A DNA stretch of 64,000 bases from Methanofollis liminatans DSM 4140 (GTDB lineage Archaea > Halobacteriota > Methanomicrobia > Methanomicrobiales > Methanofollaceae): assembly GCF_000275865.1 (NCBI RefSeq), contig NZ_CM001555.1, positions 2,258,967-2,322,966 of the forward strand, written 5' to 3'. The translations under genes and the position numbers were made by a program. The notes under the pieces are model-generated. The model was given only the letters and a program-made list of their open reading frames with translations, was not told where the DNA came from and searched no databases. Below are positions 53,519-62,821 of this stretch, piece after piece; position 1 is the stretch's first letter, and each line of letters opens with the position of its first letter.

Positions 53519-54931
53519 TTACTCCACGTCCAGACGCGTCTGGACGCTTCCCTTCTGAAACTCGACGCACCGCGCGTCGCAGCACTCCCCCGGCACCTCG
53601 ACCGGGTACTGCCCGGTGAGGCAGGCCGTACAGAGGTTGCCGACATCGATCCCGATCGCCTCCACCATCTTGCAGAGGGGAACGTGATAGAGCGAATCGG
53701 CGTGGATCAGGTCCTTCACCTCCTCGGTGCACCGGGAACTTGCGATCAGTTCGGTGCGGGTGGGAAAATCCACGCCAAGGTAGCAGGGGGCGACGATCGG
53801 CGGCGATCCCACGCGGAGGTGGACCTGACGCGCCCCGGCGTCCCTGACGATATCGATGAGTCGGCGCGAGGTCGTGCCCCGCACCACCGAGTCATCGATG
53901 AGAACGACGGACTTGTTCTCAAGGTGCTTTTTGATCGGGTTGAGCTTGATGCGCACGGCGTTCTCCCGCATCTGCTGGTCGGGCATGATGAAGGTCCGGC
54001 CCATATACCGGTTTTTCATCAGCCCTTCGAGATAGGGAGTCCCTGACGCCTGCGAATACCCGATCGCATATGCCGTCCCCGAGTCCGGCACCGGCGCCAC
54101 CATGTCGGCGTCCATCGGCGCGCCCAGGAAAAGTTCCTCGCCGATCTTCCGCCGGGCGTCGTAGACGAGCGTGCCGTCGATGACCGAGTCCGCCCGCGCG
54201 AAATAGACGAACTCGAACATGCAGTGCGCCCTCCGATCTGAGATGGCGAGCTGCGTCGAGGTGATCCCGTTCTCCGTGACCCTGACCAGCTCGCCAGGGG
54301 CGACGTCCCGCAGGAGGGTCCCGTTCAGGGCGTCGACAGCCACACTCTCCGAGGCCACGATATAGCCCGAGCGCGTCCTGCCGATGCAGAGGGGCTTGAT
54401 CCCGAGCGGGTCGCGGAAGGCGTAGAGGGCGTCGTCCAGCGTGAGAACAACAGAGTACGAGCCCTGCAGTTTCTGCATCGCAACCCCCACGGCGTCCTCC
54501 ACCGATCCAGAACGGCGGATCTCGTGGGCGATGATCGTTGCGATCACCTCGGAGTCGGTGGTCGTGCAGAAGATCTGCCCGTCCTGCTCGTAGCAGGTGC
54601 GCAGGGCGTTGGTGTTCACCAGGTTCCCGTTATGGGCAAGAGAGAGCGTATGCTCCCGAAAGACAAAATTGAACGGCTGGATATTCTCGGGCAGATTAGC
54701 CCCTGTCGTGGGATATCTTACATGCCCGATCCCGACGGTGCCCCTCAACCTTCCGAGTATCTGTTCGTCAAATACCTCGGCCACAAGCCCCCGTCCCTTA
54801 TGGACGAAGGGCCTCCGGTCAAAAGTTGATATTCCCGTGCTCTCCTGTCCCCGGTGCTGGAGAGCATACAGGGCATAATACAGCGGGAAAGAGACACCGC
54901 CAGCATCCACGATGCCAACGATCCCACACAT
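53519..54931 (-). CDS. purF: Amidophosphoribosyltransferase
   Basis: The 470-aa protein starts MCGIVGIVD, with Cys2 as the glutaminase nucleophile. The glutaminase has HVRYPTTGAN and AHNGNLVNT; the PRTase half has the PRPP motif VVLIDDSVVRGTT. A Cys-rich end (CTACLTGQYPVE, CCDARC) binds an Fe-S cluster in many PurF enzymes. It makes phosphoribosylamine, the first step of purine synthesis. It lies downstream of eL37 on the same strand. Confidence 0.96.
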   Translation of the reverse strand: MCGIVGIVDAGGVSFPLYYALYALQHRGQESTGISTFDRRPFVHKGRGLVAEVFDEQILGRLRGTVGIGHVRYPTTGANLPENIQPFNFVFREHTLSLAHNGNLVNTNALRTCYEQDGQIFCTTTDSEVIATIIAHEIRRSGSVEDAVGVAMQKLQGSYSVVLTLDDALYAFRDPLGIKPLCIGRTRSGYIVASESVAVDALNGTLLRDVAPGELVRVTENGITSTQLAISDRRAHCMFEFVYFARADSVIDGTLVYDARRKIGEELFLGAPMDADMVAPVPDSGTAYAIGYSQASGTPYLEGLMKNRYMGRTFIMPDQQMRENAVRIKLNPIKKHLENKSVVLIDDSVVRGTTSRRLIDIVRDAGARQVHLRVGSPPIVAPCYLGVDFPTRTELIASSRCTEEVKDLIHADSLYHVPLCKMVEAIGIDVGNLCTACLTGQYPVEVPGECCDARCVEFQKGSVQTRLDVE

Positions 54932-54940
54932 GTTCAGACC

Positions 54941-55123
54941 TTAATGCGTTGGAACCTTGGGGCGCTTCGTCGTCCACTTCCAGCTGCTCATCTTCGTGCT
55001 GCGCCCGAACCCGCAGGCAGAGCAGACTTTGTGTTTCGCATGGAAGGATAACTTCCCACACCTGCGGCAGGTGATGTGGCTGTGGTGCTGCCGCTTACCC
55101 ATTGATGGCGTACCTTTTGACAT
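54941..55123 (-). CDS. rpl37e: 50S ribosomal protein eL37
   Basis: The 60-aa protein matches the archaeal/eukaryotic eL37 exactly in layout: [16 protein letters not shown], then the zinc knuckle CRRCG...CSACGFG, then a basic tail. It has no bacterial counterpart. It lies between the Sm gene and purF. Confidence 0.97.
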   Translation of the reverse strand: MSKGTPSMGKRQHHSHITCRRCGKLSFHAKHKVCSACGFGRSTKMSSWKWTTKRPKVPTH

Positions 55124-55138
55124 TTTAATTCACCCAGA

Positions 55139-55366
55139 TTATTCGACTGAAGGAGAGATATAGATCACATTGTCCCCGCGCACTATCAGTGTGCCGCGCT
55201 TTACAACGGCACCGTCGACCTCTTCCTCAGCCCGGTCAAGGACGAGGTTGAGATGGACATCGTATCCCTGCAGGACCCCCCGGATTTCATGCCCGCCCTT
55301 CAAAGAAATGATAACGGGCTGGCCGTTGAGCACCTGATCAAGAATCTCCAGTGGTCTTTTCGTCAT
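55139..55366 (-). CDS. Archaeal Sm-like RNA-binding protein (SmAP)
   Basis: The 75-aa protein has the Sm1 motif ([22 protein letters not shown]) and Sm2 motif ([10 protein letters not shown]). It forms rings that bind U-rich RNA. The start [10 protein letters not shown] at 55366 is preferred to 55405 since archaeal Sm proteins begin there. The upstream TATA-like box (55415-55427) is too near 55405. It is co-directional with eL37, the usual archaeal pairing. Confidence 0.93.
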   Translation of the reverse strand: MTKRPLEILDQVLNGQPVIISLKGGHEIRGVLQGYDVHLNLVLDRAEEEVDGAVVKRGTLIVRGDNVIYISPSVE

Positions 55367-55476
55367 GGCAATTACCTTTAGGACCTCTTCAAGAGTACCA
55401 TACATGCGTGTGGAATCTACTTAAACATACCGCGGCGAACGATTTAAAGAAGAATAAAAGCAAATTGTACTGAAGA

Positions 55477-55974
55477 ATGGAAGCAATCGTGGTGAAAAAG
55501 AGGCACACGATCAAGAAGTCAGAGGGCTCACGCGTCCAGCGAGCGCTCGCCGACGAGATCGGGGCCGCCGAGGAACAGTTCCGCTCGAAAAATATCGAGG
55601 TGGTCGAGACGAACTCCCCCTTCACCCTCTACCTCATCGACAAACGGCCGCTCCTGATGGAGATGGACGGCCGCGTCTTTCCCACGGTCAGGGGTGCGGT
55701 GGAGCGTCCGTTCGCGGAGCGGCGGATCACCGTTGATTCCGGGGCGGTGCCGTACGTAATGAACGGCGCCGACATCATGCGCCCGGGCGTGGTGGGGGTG
55801 AGCCCTGACGTAAAAAAGGATGCTCCCTGCGTCATCGCCGAAGAGCGGCACGGGAAGCCGCTTGCCATCGGCATCGCCCTGTACGATGCCGCGGACCTCC
55901 TTGCCATGGAGAAAGGAAAGGTCGTAAAGATGCTCCACCGGGTCGGGGACGACGTCTGGAACCTGGAACTCTGA
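55477..55974 (+). CDS. PUA-domain RNA-binding protein
   Basis: The 165-aa protein has an N-terminal basic domain (VVKKRHTIKKSEGSRVQRAL) typical of the archaeal pre-PUA family, then a PUA domain (about residues 80-160; VDSGAVPYVMNGADIMRPGVVGV). It is thought to act on rRNA or tRNA with translation factors. A TATA-like GATTTAAAGA lies about 31 nt before the ATG. Divergent from Sm. Confidence 0.88.
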   Translation: MEAIVVKKRHTIKKSEGSRVQRALADEIGAAEEQFRSKNIEVVETNSPFTLYLIDKRPLLMEMDGRVFPTVRGAVERPFAERRITVDSGAVPYVMNGADIMRPGVVGVSPDVKKDAPCVIAEERHGKPLAIGIALYDAADLLAMEKGKVVKMLHRVGDDVWNLEL

Positions 55975-56021
55975 AGAAGGATTGGATACCCTTAAATAAA
56001 TTCCATTCTACAGTTCTTTTC

Positions 56022-56393
56022 ATGGGTAAATTCCTCGACTCCATCATCGGCAAATCTGCTCCGGCGAAGCAGGACGATTATATGGAACTCGATCTCGCCA
56101 CATACGAGGGGGCGACCGGCGAAGAGCCCGCCTCGATGTACGTCAGGGTCGCACAGGTCGCAGACATCAAAGACACCCCCAAGGTCAAGGACGAGGTCTA
56201 CAACGGCAACATCGTCATCGTGGACATCTCCCGCTTAAAGCTCGACAAGATCATGTACGAGCGCGTGCTCAAGGATCTGCGGGAGGTTGCCCACGACGTC
56301 AACGGCGACATCATCGGCCTTGGAGACCAGCACTATGTGCTCGTCACCCCGATGTCGGTGAAGATCTCCCGGGAAAAGATCGGGGGACTGTAG
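56022..56393 (+). CDS. sepF: SepF cell-division protein
   Basis: The 123-aa protein has an amphipathic N-terminal helix MGKFLDSIIGK that tethers it to the membrane, then a SepF beta-domain (VYNGNIVIVDISRLKLDKI, GDQHYVLVTP). Archaeal SepF links FtsZ to the membrane. CTTAAATAAA (55991-56000) sits about 26 nt ahead, so the transcript is probably leaderless. It overlaps the ZPR1-like gene by one nucleotide. Confidence 0.92.
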   Translation: MGKFLDSIIGKSAPAKQDDYMELDLATYEGATGEEPASMYVRVAQVADIKDTPKVKDEVYNGNIVIVDISRLKLDKIMYERVLKDLREVAHDVNGDIIGLGDQHYVLVTPMSVKISREKIGGL

Positions 56394-56902
56394 TGCGAAA
56401 CGTCCTCCGTGCGCCCTGTCCAGTCTGCAAACAGGAGATCGAGTACATCTACCAGACAGAAACCATCCCCTATTTTTCTGAGATCCTCATCGAGAGCGCC
56501 ACCTGCCCGTGCGGGTGGCGGATGGCCGACGCCTTCATTCTCAGGGAGGGGCAGCCGAACAGGTGCGAGTACGCCGTGACCTGCGAGGACGACCTCTGTG
56601 TGCGTGTGGTGCGGGGATCGGCAGGGACGGTCTCGGTCCCCGAGCTCGGCATCGTGATCAGGCCTGGCCCGGCGGCCGAAGGATATATCACCAATATCGA
56701 GGGGGTGCTCGACCGGATCGAGGACGTCCTGGACACGGCGCTCAGGACAGCCGAAGAAGAGGAGCGGGAGCGGGCGCTCGCCCTGAAAGAGCAGATCGCC
56801 CTCGTCAAGAAGGGGCAGGCACGGATAACCCTGATCATCGAGGACCCCTCAGGGAACTCGGCAATCATCAAAAATCCCGGCGACGCCACAGAAAAAAGAT
56901 GA
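56393..56902 (+). CDS. ZPR1-type zinc-finger protein
   Basis: The 169-aa protein has a four-Cys zinc site, CPVC (about residues 9-12) and CPCG (about 38-41), followed by a beta-rich ZPR1-like domain (VPELGIVIRPGPAAEGYITNIEGVLDRI). The eukaryotic protein binds translation factor eEF1A. The GTG start shares a base with the sepF stop (TAGTG), so the two are coupled. Confidence 0.88.
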   Translation: MRNVLRAPCPVCKQEIEYIYQTETIPYFSEILIESATCPCGWRMADAFILREGQPNRCEYAVTCEDDLCVRVVRGSAGTVSVPELGIVIRPGPAAEGYITNIEGVLDRIEDVLDTALRTAEEEERERALALKEQIALVKKGQARITLIIEDPSGNSAIIKNPGDATEKR

Positions 56903-56919
56903 GTTGAGAAGAAGAAATC

Positions 56920-57015
56920 TTACTTTCTCTTCCCTCCCTTTGCCGGTGCGCTCTTTGCTGTCTCCGGTTTCACTTCTTCAGGTTTTTTTGCCGCCGGTTT
57001 CTTCTTATCTGCCAT
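56920..57015 (-). CDS. 31-aa Lys/Ala/Pro-rich basic protein
   Basis: The peptide MADKKKPAAKKPEEVKPE... ends in GGKRK. GGGAGGTGAGTTC just ahead of the ATG is a near-perfect SD, and a TATA box (minus-strand ATATTTATATC, about 57059-57070) lies upstream. No predicted fold or signal peptide. Its composition resembles histone- or ribosome-tail peptides, so nucleic-acid binding is plausible but unproven. Confidence 0.7.
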   Translation of the reverse strand: MADKKKPAAKKPEEVKPETAKSAPAKGGKRK

Positions 57016-57117
57016 GAACTCACCTCCCTTCAGGTATGATGGGCAGTATATCGCTTGATGATATAAATATTCCTGATTTGTCCGGGAGACGACAAAAAAA
57101 GATGAGAGAGCAGTTTT

Positions 57118-58113
57118 TCAGTGGATGCGCACGCCGCGGAGAGAGGCCCCGCTCTCTTTCACGACCGCACCGCAGACCTGTGCATCCGGGACGATCTGCT
57201 GCAGCGTCCGGAGGCTCTCCTCAGGGACGACGAAGGCATAGCCCATGCCCATGTTGAAGGTGCGGTACATCTCGTTCCCGGAAAGCCCGCCCATCTCCTG
57301 TGTCCAGGCAAGGATCTCAGGGACCGGGAGGGGGTCGGTGATATCGAAGCCGAAGGACGAGAGGCGGGTGAAGTTCAGGAGACCGCCACCGGTGACATGG
57401 CACATCCCGTGCACCTCGCAGGCGGCCGCGGCGTCGAGGGCCTCACGGTAGATCCGGGTCGGGGTCAGCAGCGCCTCGCCGACGGTCCGGCCCGAGGGGA
57501 GGACGACGTCGAAGCCGCCGTTTTCGAGGGCGACCTTCCGCGCGAGGGTGTAGCCGTTCGAGTGGGCGCCGGTGGAAGGCACGCCGACGACAAGGTCGCC
57601 GGGGACGATCGCATCCCCGGTGACGACGTCGGCCTTCTTCTGTGCGCCAAGACAGGTGCCGGCGAGGTCGAGGCCGGTGACGAGCCCTTTCAGGGTCGCC
57701 GTCTCCCCGCCGACGATGTTCATGTTCGCCTGACGGGCGCCCTCATTGAGGCCGACGCCGATCTGGCGCATCTTCTCGATCGAGATCCCGTCGGTGGCGA
57801 TGTAATCGACAAACGCCACCGGTTCGAGATTCATCACGAAGAGGTCGTTCACGTTCATGGCGATGCAGTCGATCCCGACGGTCGTCCAGTCCTGGAGGGC
57901 GTCGGCGACGAGCATCTTCGTGCCCACGCCGTCGACGGCCAGGGCGAGCGCCATATCGCCGAACTCGATGAGCCCGGCGAAGTGGCCGACCGAACCGAGC
58001 ATGGGGAAGGCCCCGGTCCGTCTGAAGGTGAGCTGCTGGATGAGGGTCCGGACGCCCTGCGCCTCAAGATCGATGTCCACGCCGGCGTCGGCATAGGCCG
58101 AATCCTTACTCAT
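57118..58113 (-). CDS. purM: Phosphoribosylformylglycinamidine cyclo-ligase
   Basis: The 331-aa AIR synthetase begins YADAGVDID and holds the DGVGTKMLVADAL, GIDCIAMNVNDL and VGGETATLKG blocks of the PurM family, with GVPSTGAHSNGYTLAR in the C-terminal half. It forms aminoimidazole ribotide in purine synthesis. Its start overlaps the aspartate-kinase end by 8 nt. Confidence 0.96.
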   Translation of the reverse strand: MSKDSAYADAGVDIDLEAQGVRTLIQQLTFRRTGAFPMLGSVGHFAGLIEFGDMALALAVDGVGTKMLVADALQDWTTVGIDCIAMNVNDLFVMNLEPVAFVDYIATDGISIEKMRQIGVGLNEGARQANMNIVGGETATLKGLVTGLDLAGTCLGAQKKADVVTGDAIVPGDLVVGVPSTGAHSNGYTLARKVALENGGFDVVLPSGRTVGEALLTPTRIYREALDAAAACEVHGMCHVTGGGLLNFTRLSSFGFDITDPLPVPEILAWTQEMGGLSGNEMYRTFNMGMGYAFVVPEESLRTLQQIVPDAQVCGAVVKESGASLRGVRIH

Positions 58114-59509
58114 CGTCGCACGCCTCCGAGAGCCTGAACTCGTCGTGGAGCAGCTGGAGTGCCCGCCGGCTGTCGTCCTGCCGCACCACGAAGGAGACGT
58201 TCACCTCTGACGAGCCCTGCGAGATCATCATCACGTTCACCCCGGCCTTGCCGAGCGCCGTGAAGATCCGGCCGGATATGCCGGGCGTACCGGCCATTCC
58301 GGCGCCGACGACGGCCATCGCCACGACGTTCCGGTCAGAGGTGACCTCACGCACGATCCCGGACTTCACCGGGGCCGCGAGCACTTCGAGGGCTTCCGCA
58401 AGGTTTCCCTCGTCGATGATCAGGGAGATGTTCGCCTGCGAGGAGGCCTGCGAGATCATCATCACGTTGATCCCGGCGTCGCCCAGCGCCGTGAAGATCT
58501 CCCGCGCCACGCCGGGCCGGCCGATCATCTGGACGCCGTTGATGTTCACGAGCGCCACCCGCTCGATGTGGGTGACCGCCTTGACCACCCGTTTCTCCCG
58601 GTGCTCCTGGCGCCGCACGATCGTTCCCGGGTGGTCCGGGTTGAAGGTGTTCTTCACCCGGACGATGATGTCCTTTTCCATCGCGGGTTCGATGGACTTG
58701 GGGTGAAGCACCTTCGCCCCGAAGAACGAGAGTTCCATCGCCTCGCGGTAGCTGACGTACGGGAGGACGCGGACGTTCTTGATGATCCGCGGGTCAGAGG
58801 TCATGACGCCGTCCACATCGGTCCAGATCCAGACCTCGTCGGCGTCGATCGCCCGCCCGACGATCGCGCCCGAGTAGTCCGAACCGCTCCGGCCCAGGGT
58901 GGTGACGATTCCCTCGGGCGTGCAGCCCATGTAACCGGTGATCACCGGGACCGAGTTCATCAGGAGGGGAAGGATGCGGCTGTTGATCCGCGGATCGCTC
59001 GTCGGGAGGACAAGGGCGTCGCCGTGCTTGTTCGTCGTCAGGATCCCGGCCTCGCACCCGTCGAGCGCCGATGATGAGATGCCACGCTCGCGCAGGGCGG
59101 CGCTCACGATCAGAGCCGAGAGCCGCTCGCCGTAGGAGACGATATAGTCCTTGGAGCGGCGGGTGAGCTCGTGGAGGGCGTGGACCGCCGTCAGGATATG
59201 ATCGAGATTTTCGAGCCGGTCGTCGATGACACTCCCGACGGCGGCGGCCTGGCCCGGCGCGACGGCCTCGAGGGTCTTCATGTGTTTCGCCCGGATCGCC
59301 TGGATAAACGCCTCAATCGGGGGTTCTTCAACACTGGACTCGGCCTCTGCTGCGATGGCGTGGAGCTGGTCGGTCACCCCTGACATCGCCGAGACGACGA
59401 CGGCCATCTCGTGCCCTTCGGCATGGTAGCGTTCAAGGATGTCGACCGTACGACGGATACATTCCGCATCGCCAACGGATGTGCCCCCAAATTTCATTAC
59501 AAGCCTCAT
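58106..59509 (-). CDS. lysC: Aspartate kinase
   Basis: The 467-aa enzyme starts MRLVMKFGGTSVGDA and has the nucleotide/Asp site GRSGSDYSGAIVGRAIDADEVWIWTDVDG. Two ACT domains at the end (IGRPGVAREIFTALGDAGINVMMI; GTPGISGRIFTALGKAGVNVMMI) give allosteric control by end-product amino acids. The ATG at 59509 follows GAGTGAG; the frame is open to 59539. It phosphorylates aspartate for Lys/Thr/Met synthesis. Confidence 0.95.
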   Translation of the reverse strand: MRLVMKFGGTSVGDAECIRRTVDILERYHAEGHEMAVVVSAMSGVTDQLHAIAAEAESSVEEPPIEAFIQAIRAKHMKTLEAVAPGQAAAVGSVIDDRLENLDHILTAVHALHELTRRSKDYIVSYGERLSALIVSAALRERGISSSALDGCEAGILTTNKHGDALVLPTSDPRINSRILPLLMNSVPVITGYMGCTPEGIVTTLGRSGSDYSGAIVGRAIDADEVWIWTDVDGVMTSDPRIIKNVRVLPYVSYREAMELSFFGAKVLHPKSIEPAMEKDIIVRVKNTFNPDHPGTIVRRQEHREKRVVKAVTHIERVALVNINGVQMIGRPGVAREIFTALGDAGINVMMISQASSQANISLIIDEGNLAEALEVLAAPVKSGIVREVTSDRNVVAMAVVGAGMAGTPGISGRIFTALGKAGVNVMMISQGSSEVNVSFVVRQDDSRRALQLLHDEFRLSEACDDE

Positions 59510-59540
59510 TTCTGGCTCACTCTCGCTGATCCCACACAAT

Positions 59541-59550
59541 GGTATTTATG
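59541..59550. promoter_or_regulatory. TATA element shared by lysC and tfrA
   Basis: GGTATTTATG lies about 32 nt before the tfrA ATG and, read on the other strand (CATAAATACC), about 37 nt before the lysC start. Only 68 nt separate the genes, so they may compete for it. Confidence 0.5.
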
Positions 59551-59577
59551 TACTGACATGTCTCACGTAATAATAGG

Positions 59578-61200
59578 ATGCGCGCGCTGGAAGTAATCGA
59601 CTGCCATGTCCTGGTGATCGGGAGTGGCGGCGCCGGGGTCAGGGCGGCAATCGAGGCCGACCGATATGGCGAAACTGTCCTTCTTTCCAAGAGCATAACC
59701 GGAAAGGGAGGCTGCACGACGATGGCCGAGGGCGGGTACAACGCCGTCCTGAAAACCACCGACGCCTGCACCCTCCACCAGGAGGACACGATGCGGGGCG
59801 GGGCCTACCTCAACGACCCGGCGCTTGTCGAGGCGCTCGTCAACGACGCCCCTGCGCGGCTTTCCGACCTCGTATCGTGGGGAGCGGTCTTCGACGCCTC
59901 AGGGGACGGCGAGGTGGCCCAGCGCTCGTTCGGCGGCCAGTGCCGCCCGCGGACCTGCTATGCCGGCGACCGCACCGGCCACGAGATGATGGCGACCCTG
60001 ATGGAGCGGCTGAGAGGAAGCGGGGTCGAGCAGATCGAGGAGACAGCGGCGATCGAACTCTTAAAAGACGGTGATCGGGTCTGCGGCGCCCTGGCGCTGG
60101 ACAGAAAAGGCGATCTCCAGGCGATCCGGGCGGACGCCGTGGTGCTCGCCACCGGCGGCGGGGCGCGGGTCTACGACGTCTCCACCAACTCGGGTACCGG
60201 GAGCGGGGACGGGTTCGCCCTCGGCTACCGCGCCGGGGCCGGGCTGATCGATATGGAGATGGTCCAGTTCCACCCGACCGGGGCCGTGTACCCGTACGAC
60301 GCCCGCGGCAGGCTGGTGACCGAGGCGGTGCGGGGCGAGGGGGGTCGGCTGATCAACGCCGCCGGCGAACGGTTCATGGGACGCTACGACCAGACGCGCA
60401 TGGAGCTCTCGACCCGCGACGTCGTCGCCCGGGCGATCGCCACCGAGGTGCTCGAAGGAAGGGGGACGAAGAACGGCGGGGTCTGGCTCGATGTCACCCA
60501 CCTGCCGGCCAGGCAGATCGAGGAGCGGCTGCCGGTGATGCTGGAGCAGTTCCTCAGGTTCGGCGTCGACATCAGAAAGGAACCGATGGAGGTCGCTCCG
60601 ACCGCCCACCATATCATGGGCGGCCTTCGCATCACCCCTGAGGGAGGGACGACCCTGCCCGGCCTCTTCGCCTGCGGCGAGTGCTCGGGCGGCGTCCACG
60701 GCGCAAACCGTCTCGGCGGGAACGCCCTTGCGGATACGCAGGTCTTCGGAAAACGGGCCGGAGAGGCGGCGGGCCGGACACCGGCGCACACCGCGAGGAT
60801 CGATGCCGCACAGGTCGAGGCGCAGGAGAAGAGGCTCGCCGCCTTCTTCGAGGGCGAAGTGACGCCGGCGTCTGTGCAGGGGCACCTCCAGCGGGCGATG
60901 TGGGACGGCGCCGGGATACGAAGGGATGAAACAGGGCTTCGCACCGCCCTCCGCGCGGCCGAGGACCTGCTCGGCGCCCGACTGAAGGCGGCGTCAGGAC
61001 GGAACCTGCTCCAGTGCTGTGCGGTGCAGAACCTCTGCACCACGGCGATGCTCATTACGCGTTCAGCCCTTCTGCGCCCGGAAAACCGGGGGGCACATTA
61101 CCGGACCGACATCGTCCAGACATGGGACGCACAGACTTCGCCATTCGGCCATACCACGATCAGTCTGGAAGGGGCAGGGATCGAGGAGGTCAGGCGATGA
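59578..61200 (+). CDS. tfrA: Thiol:fumarate reductase (CoM/CoB), flavoprotein subunit A
   Basis: The 540-aa FAD subunit has the Rossmann VLVIGSGGAGVRAAIEADRYG, the FAD-His loop (GGCTTMAEGGYNAVL), the substrate motif HPTGAVYP and HHIMGGLRI. It is homologous to SdhA/FrdA but pairs with a CoM-SH/CoB-SH-linked subunit, as in Methanothermobacter. It reduces fumarate to succinate while forming CoM-S-S-CoB. The TGA overlaps tfrB by 4 nt (ATGA). Confidence 0.94.
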   Translation: MRALEVIDCHVLVIGSGGAGVRAAIEADRYGETVLLSKSITGKGGCTTMAEGGYNAVLKTTDACTLHQEDTMRGGAYLNDPALVEALVNDAPARLSDLVSWGAVFDASGDGEVAQRSFGGQCRPRTCYAGDRTGHEMMATLMERLRGSGVEQIEETAAIELLKDGDRVCGALALDRKGDLQAIRADAVVLATGGGARVYDVSTNSGTGSGDGFALGYRAGAGLIDMEMVQFHPTGAVYPYDARGRLVTEAVRGEGGRLINAAGERFMGRYDQTRMELSTRDVVARAIATEVLEGRGTKNGGVWLDVTHLPARQIEERLPVMLEQFLRFGVDIRKEPMEVAPTAHHIMGGLRITPEGGTTLPGLFACGECSGGVHGANRLGGNALADTQVFGKRAGEAAGRTPAHTARIDAAQVEAQEKRLAAFFEGEVTPASVQGHLQRAMWDGAGIRRDETGLRTALRAAEDLLGARLKAASGRNLLQCCAVQNLCTTAMLITRSALLRPENRGAHYRTDIVQTWDAQTSPFGHTTISLEGAGIEEVRR

Positions 61201-62660
61201 AAGAGATCACCTTCACGATTCTCCGCTTCAACCCGGAGACTGACGAAAGACCGCACCCGGAGACCTACACCGTCGCGGTGCACGAGGGGGCGCGGGTGCT
61301 CCACGCCCTCCACGCCGTCCATGCACAGGACCAGACGCTCGCCTATCGCTACTGCTGCGGTTCCGGGCAGTGCGGGAGCTGCGCCGTGCAGGTGAACGGT
61401 ACGCCGGTGCTCGCATGTCTCGCCGAGGCAAAGGACGGCATGACCGTCAGCCCGCTCGCCCTGCCGGTGGTGCAGGACCTCGAGGTGGACCTCGCCCCCT
61501 ATATCGGGCGCATCGCCCATATCGCCCCGGCCCCGTGCGCAACGTTCCCGAAAAAGGAGGAGATCGATGCGATCAAGCCCCTGCGCGACTGCATCGAGTG
61601 CATGGCCTGTGTCTCGGTCTGTCCGGCCCTGAAGGTAACCGATTTCGCCGGCCCGACGGCGATGCGCCAGGAGCTGCGCCTCGCCCTCGACCCCAGGGAC
61701 ACCGGCGACCGCGCCCCCGAGGCAGTGAAGGAAGGGCTCTTCTTCTGCACGAGCTGCCAGAAATGCTGGAAGGTCTGCCCGAAGGAGATCGAGATACCGG
61801 GCAAGGCGATCGAGAAACTGCGGGAGATCGCAAACCGGAAGGGCCTCACCCTGCCGCGCCACCAGGAGGTCGCCGAACTGGTCAGGACGACCGGCCGGAG
61901 CGTCCCGCGGATCAAGGAGACCTTCCTTGAACAGGTGCCCGAGGTGATCGAGCCCGATGGGGAGGTGCGGGCGACCGTAGGCTTCTTTGTCGGCTGCATG
62001 TACAACGGGCGTCTCCCCGACACCGCCCTCGATATGCTCGAGGTGATGCGCAGAAACGGCATCCGCGTCGTGATCCCGCACGAGCAGGTCTGCTGCGGCT
62101 CGCCCCTGATCAGGACGGGCCAGACCTCATTCATCGATCACCTCAAACGCCGGAACATCGAAGCCTTCCGCTCCCGCAATCTCGACGTGGTGATGACGAT
62201 GTGCGCGGGCTGCGGCTCGACCCTGAAAAACGATTATAAAACACCTTTCAGGGTGATGGACGCTACTGAAGTGCTCGACCGCTACGGGATCGAGCCCCCG
62301 GCAAAACTCGGGATCACCGCCACCTATCACGACCCCTGCCATCTCCTGCGCGGGCAGGGGATCTCCGAGGAGCCAAGAAAATTCCTCAGAGAGGTGGCCG
62401 GAACCTTCGTCGAGACCCCGAACCAGTGTTGCGGCTCGGGCGGCGGGGTGAGGTCGGGCGTGCCAGAGGAGGCGGCCGCCCTGGGGCGGATGCGGGGCGA
62501 GGCCTTCGAAGCGAGCGGTGCAGACGTGGTCGTCTCGTGCTGCCCCTTCTGCGAGTTCCACATCGCCGAGAACACGAAGCTGCCGGTGAAGGACCTGATG
62601 ACCCTGCTGCGCGAGGGGTATGAGGAGAAGGACCGGGAACAGGCCGGCAAATCCGAATAA
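61197..62660 (+). CDS. tfrB: Thiol:fumarate reductase (CoM/CoB), iron-sulfur/heterodisulfide subunit B
   Basis: The 487-aa subunit has an N-terminal 2Fe-2S domain (YCCGSGQCGSCAVQVNG), two [4Fe-4S] motifs (CIECMACVSVCP, CTSCQKCWKVCP) and a HdrB-like half with two CCG domains. Those domains read CCGSPLIRTG...CAGCGSTLKN and CCGSGGGVR...CCPFC. The CCG part oxidises CoM-SH and CoB-SH. GAGGAGG lies just ahead of the ATG inside tfrA. Confidence 0.95.
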   Translation: MKEITFTILRFNPETDERPHPETYTVAVHEGARVLHALHAVHAQDQTLAYRYCCGSGQCGSCAVQVNGTPVLACLAEAKDGMTVSPLALPVVQDLEVDLAPYIGRIAHIAPAPCATFPKKEEIDAIKPLRDCIECMACVSVCPALKVTDFAGPTAMRQELRLALDPRDTGDRAPEAVKEGLFFCTSCQKCWKVCPKEIEIPGKAIEKLREIANRKGLTLPRHQEVAELVRTTGRSVPRIKETFLEQVPEVIEPDGEVRATVGFFVGCMYNGRLPDTALDMLEVMRRNGIRVVIPHEQVCCGSPLIRTGQTSFIDHLKRRNIEAFRSRNLDVVMTMCAGCGSTLKNDYKTPFRVMDATEVLDRYGIEPPAKLGITATYHDPCHLLRGQGISEEPRKFLREVAGTFVETPNQCCGSGGGVRSGVPEEAAALGRMRGEAFEASGADVVVSCCPFCEFHIAENTKLPVKDLMTLLREGYEEKDREQAGKSE

Positions 62661-62821
62661 AAAAACCCAGAGTTTATTTTTAACCGGCAGGAGAGTACAG
62701 CGCTGAAGCGCCGGTTCGGTCGTGGAGAAGAAAGGGCACCGGCAGGATGCCTCCTCTGCCAGACCGGTTTTGAGAAACCTACATCTTCCCCTCTCACTGA
62801 ATTTGTACCTGTCAGATACCC

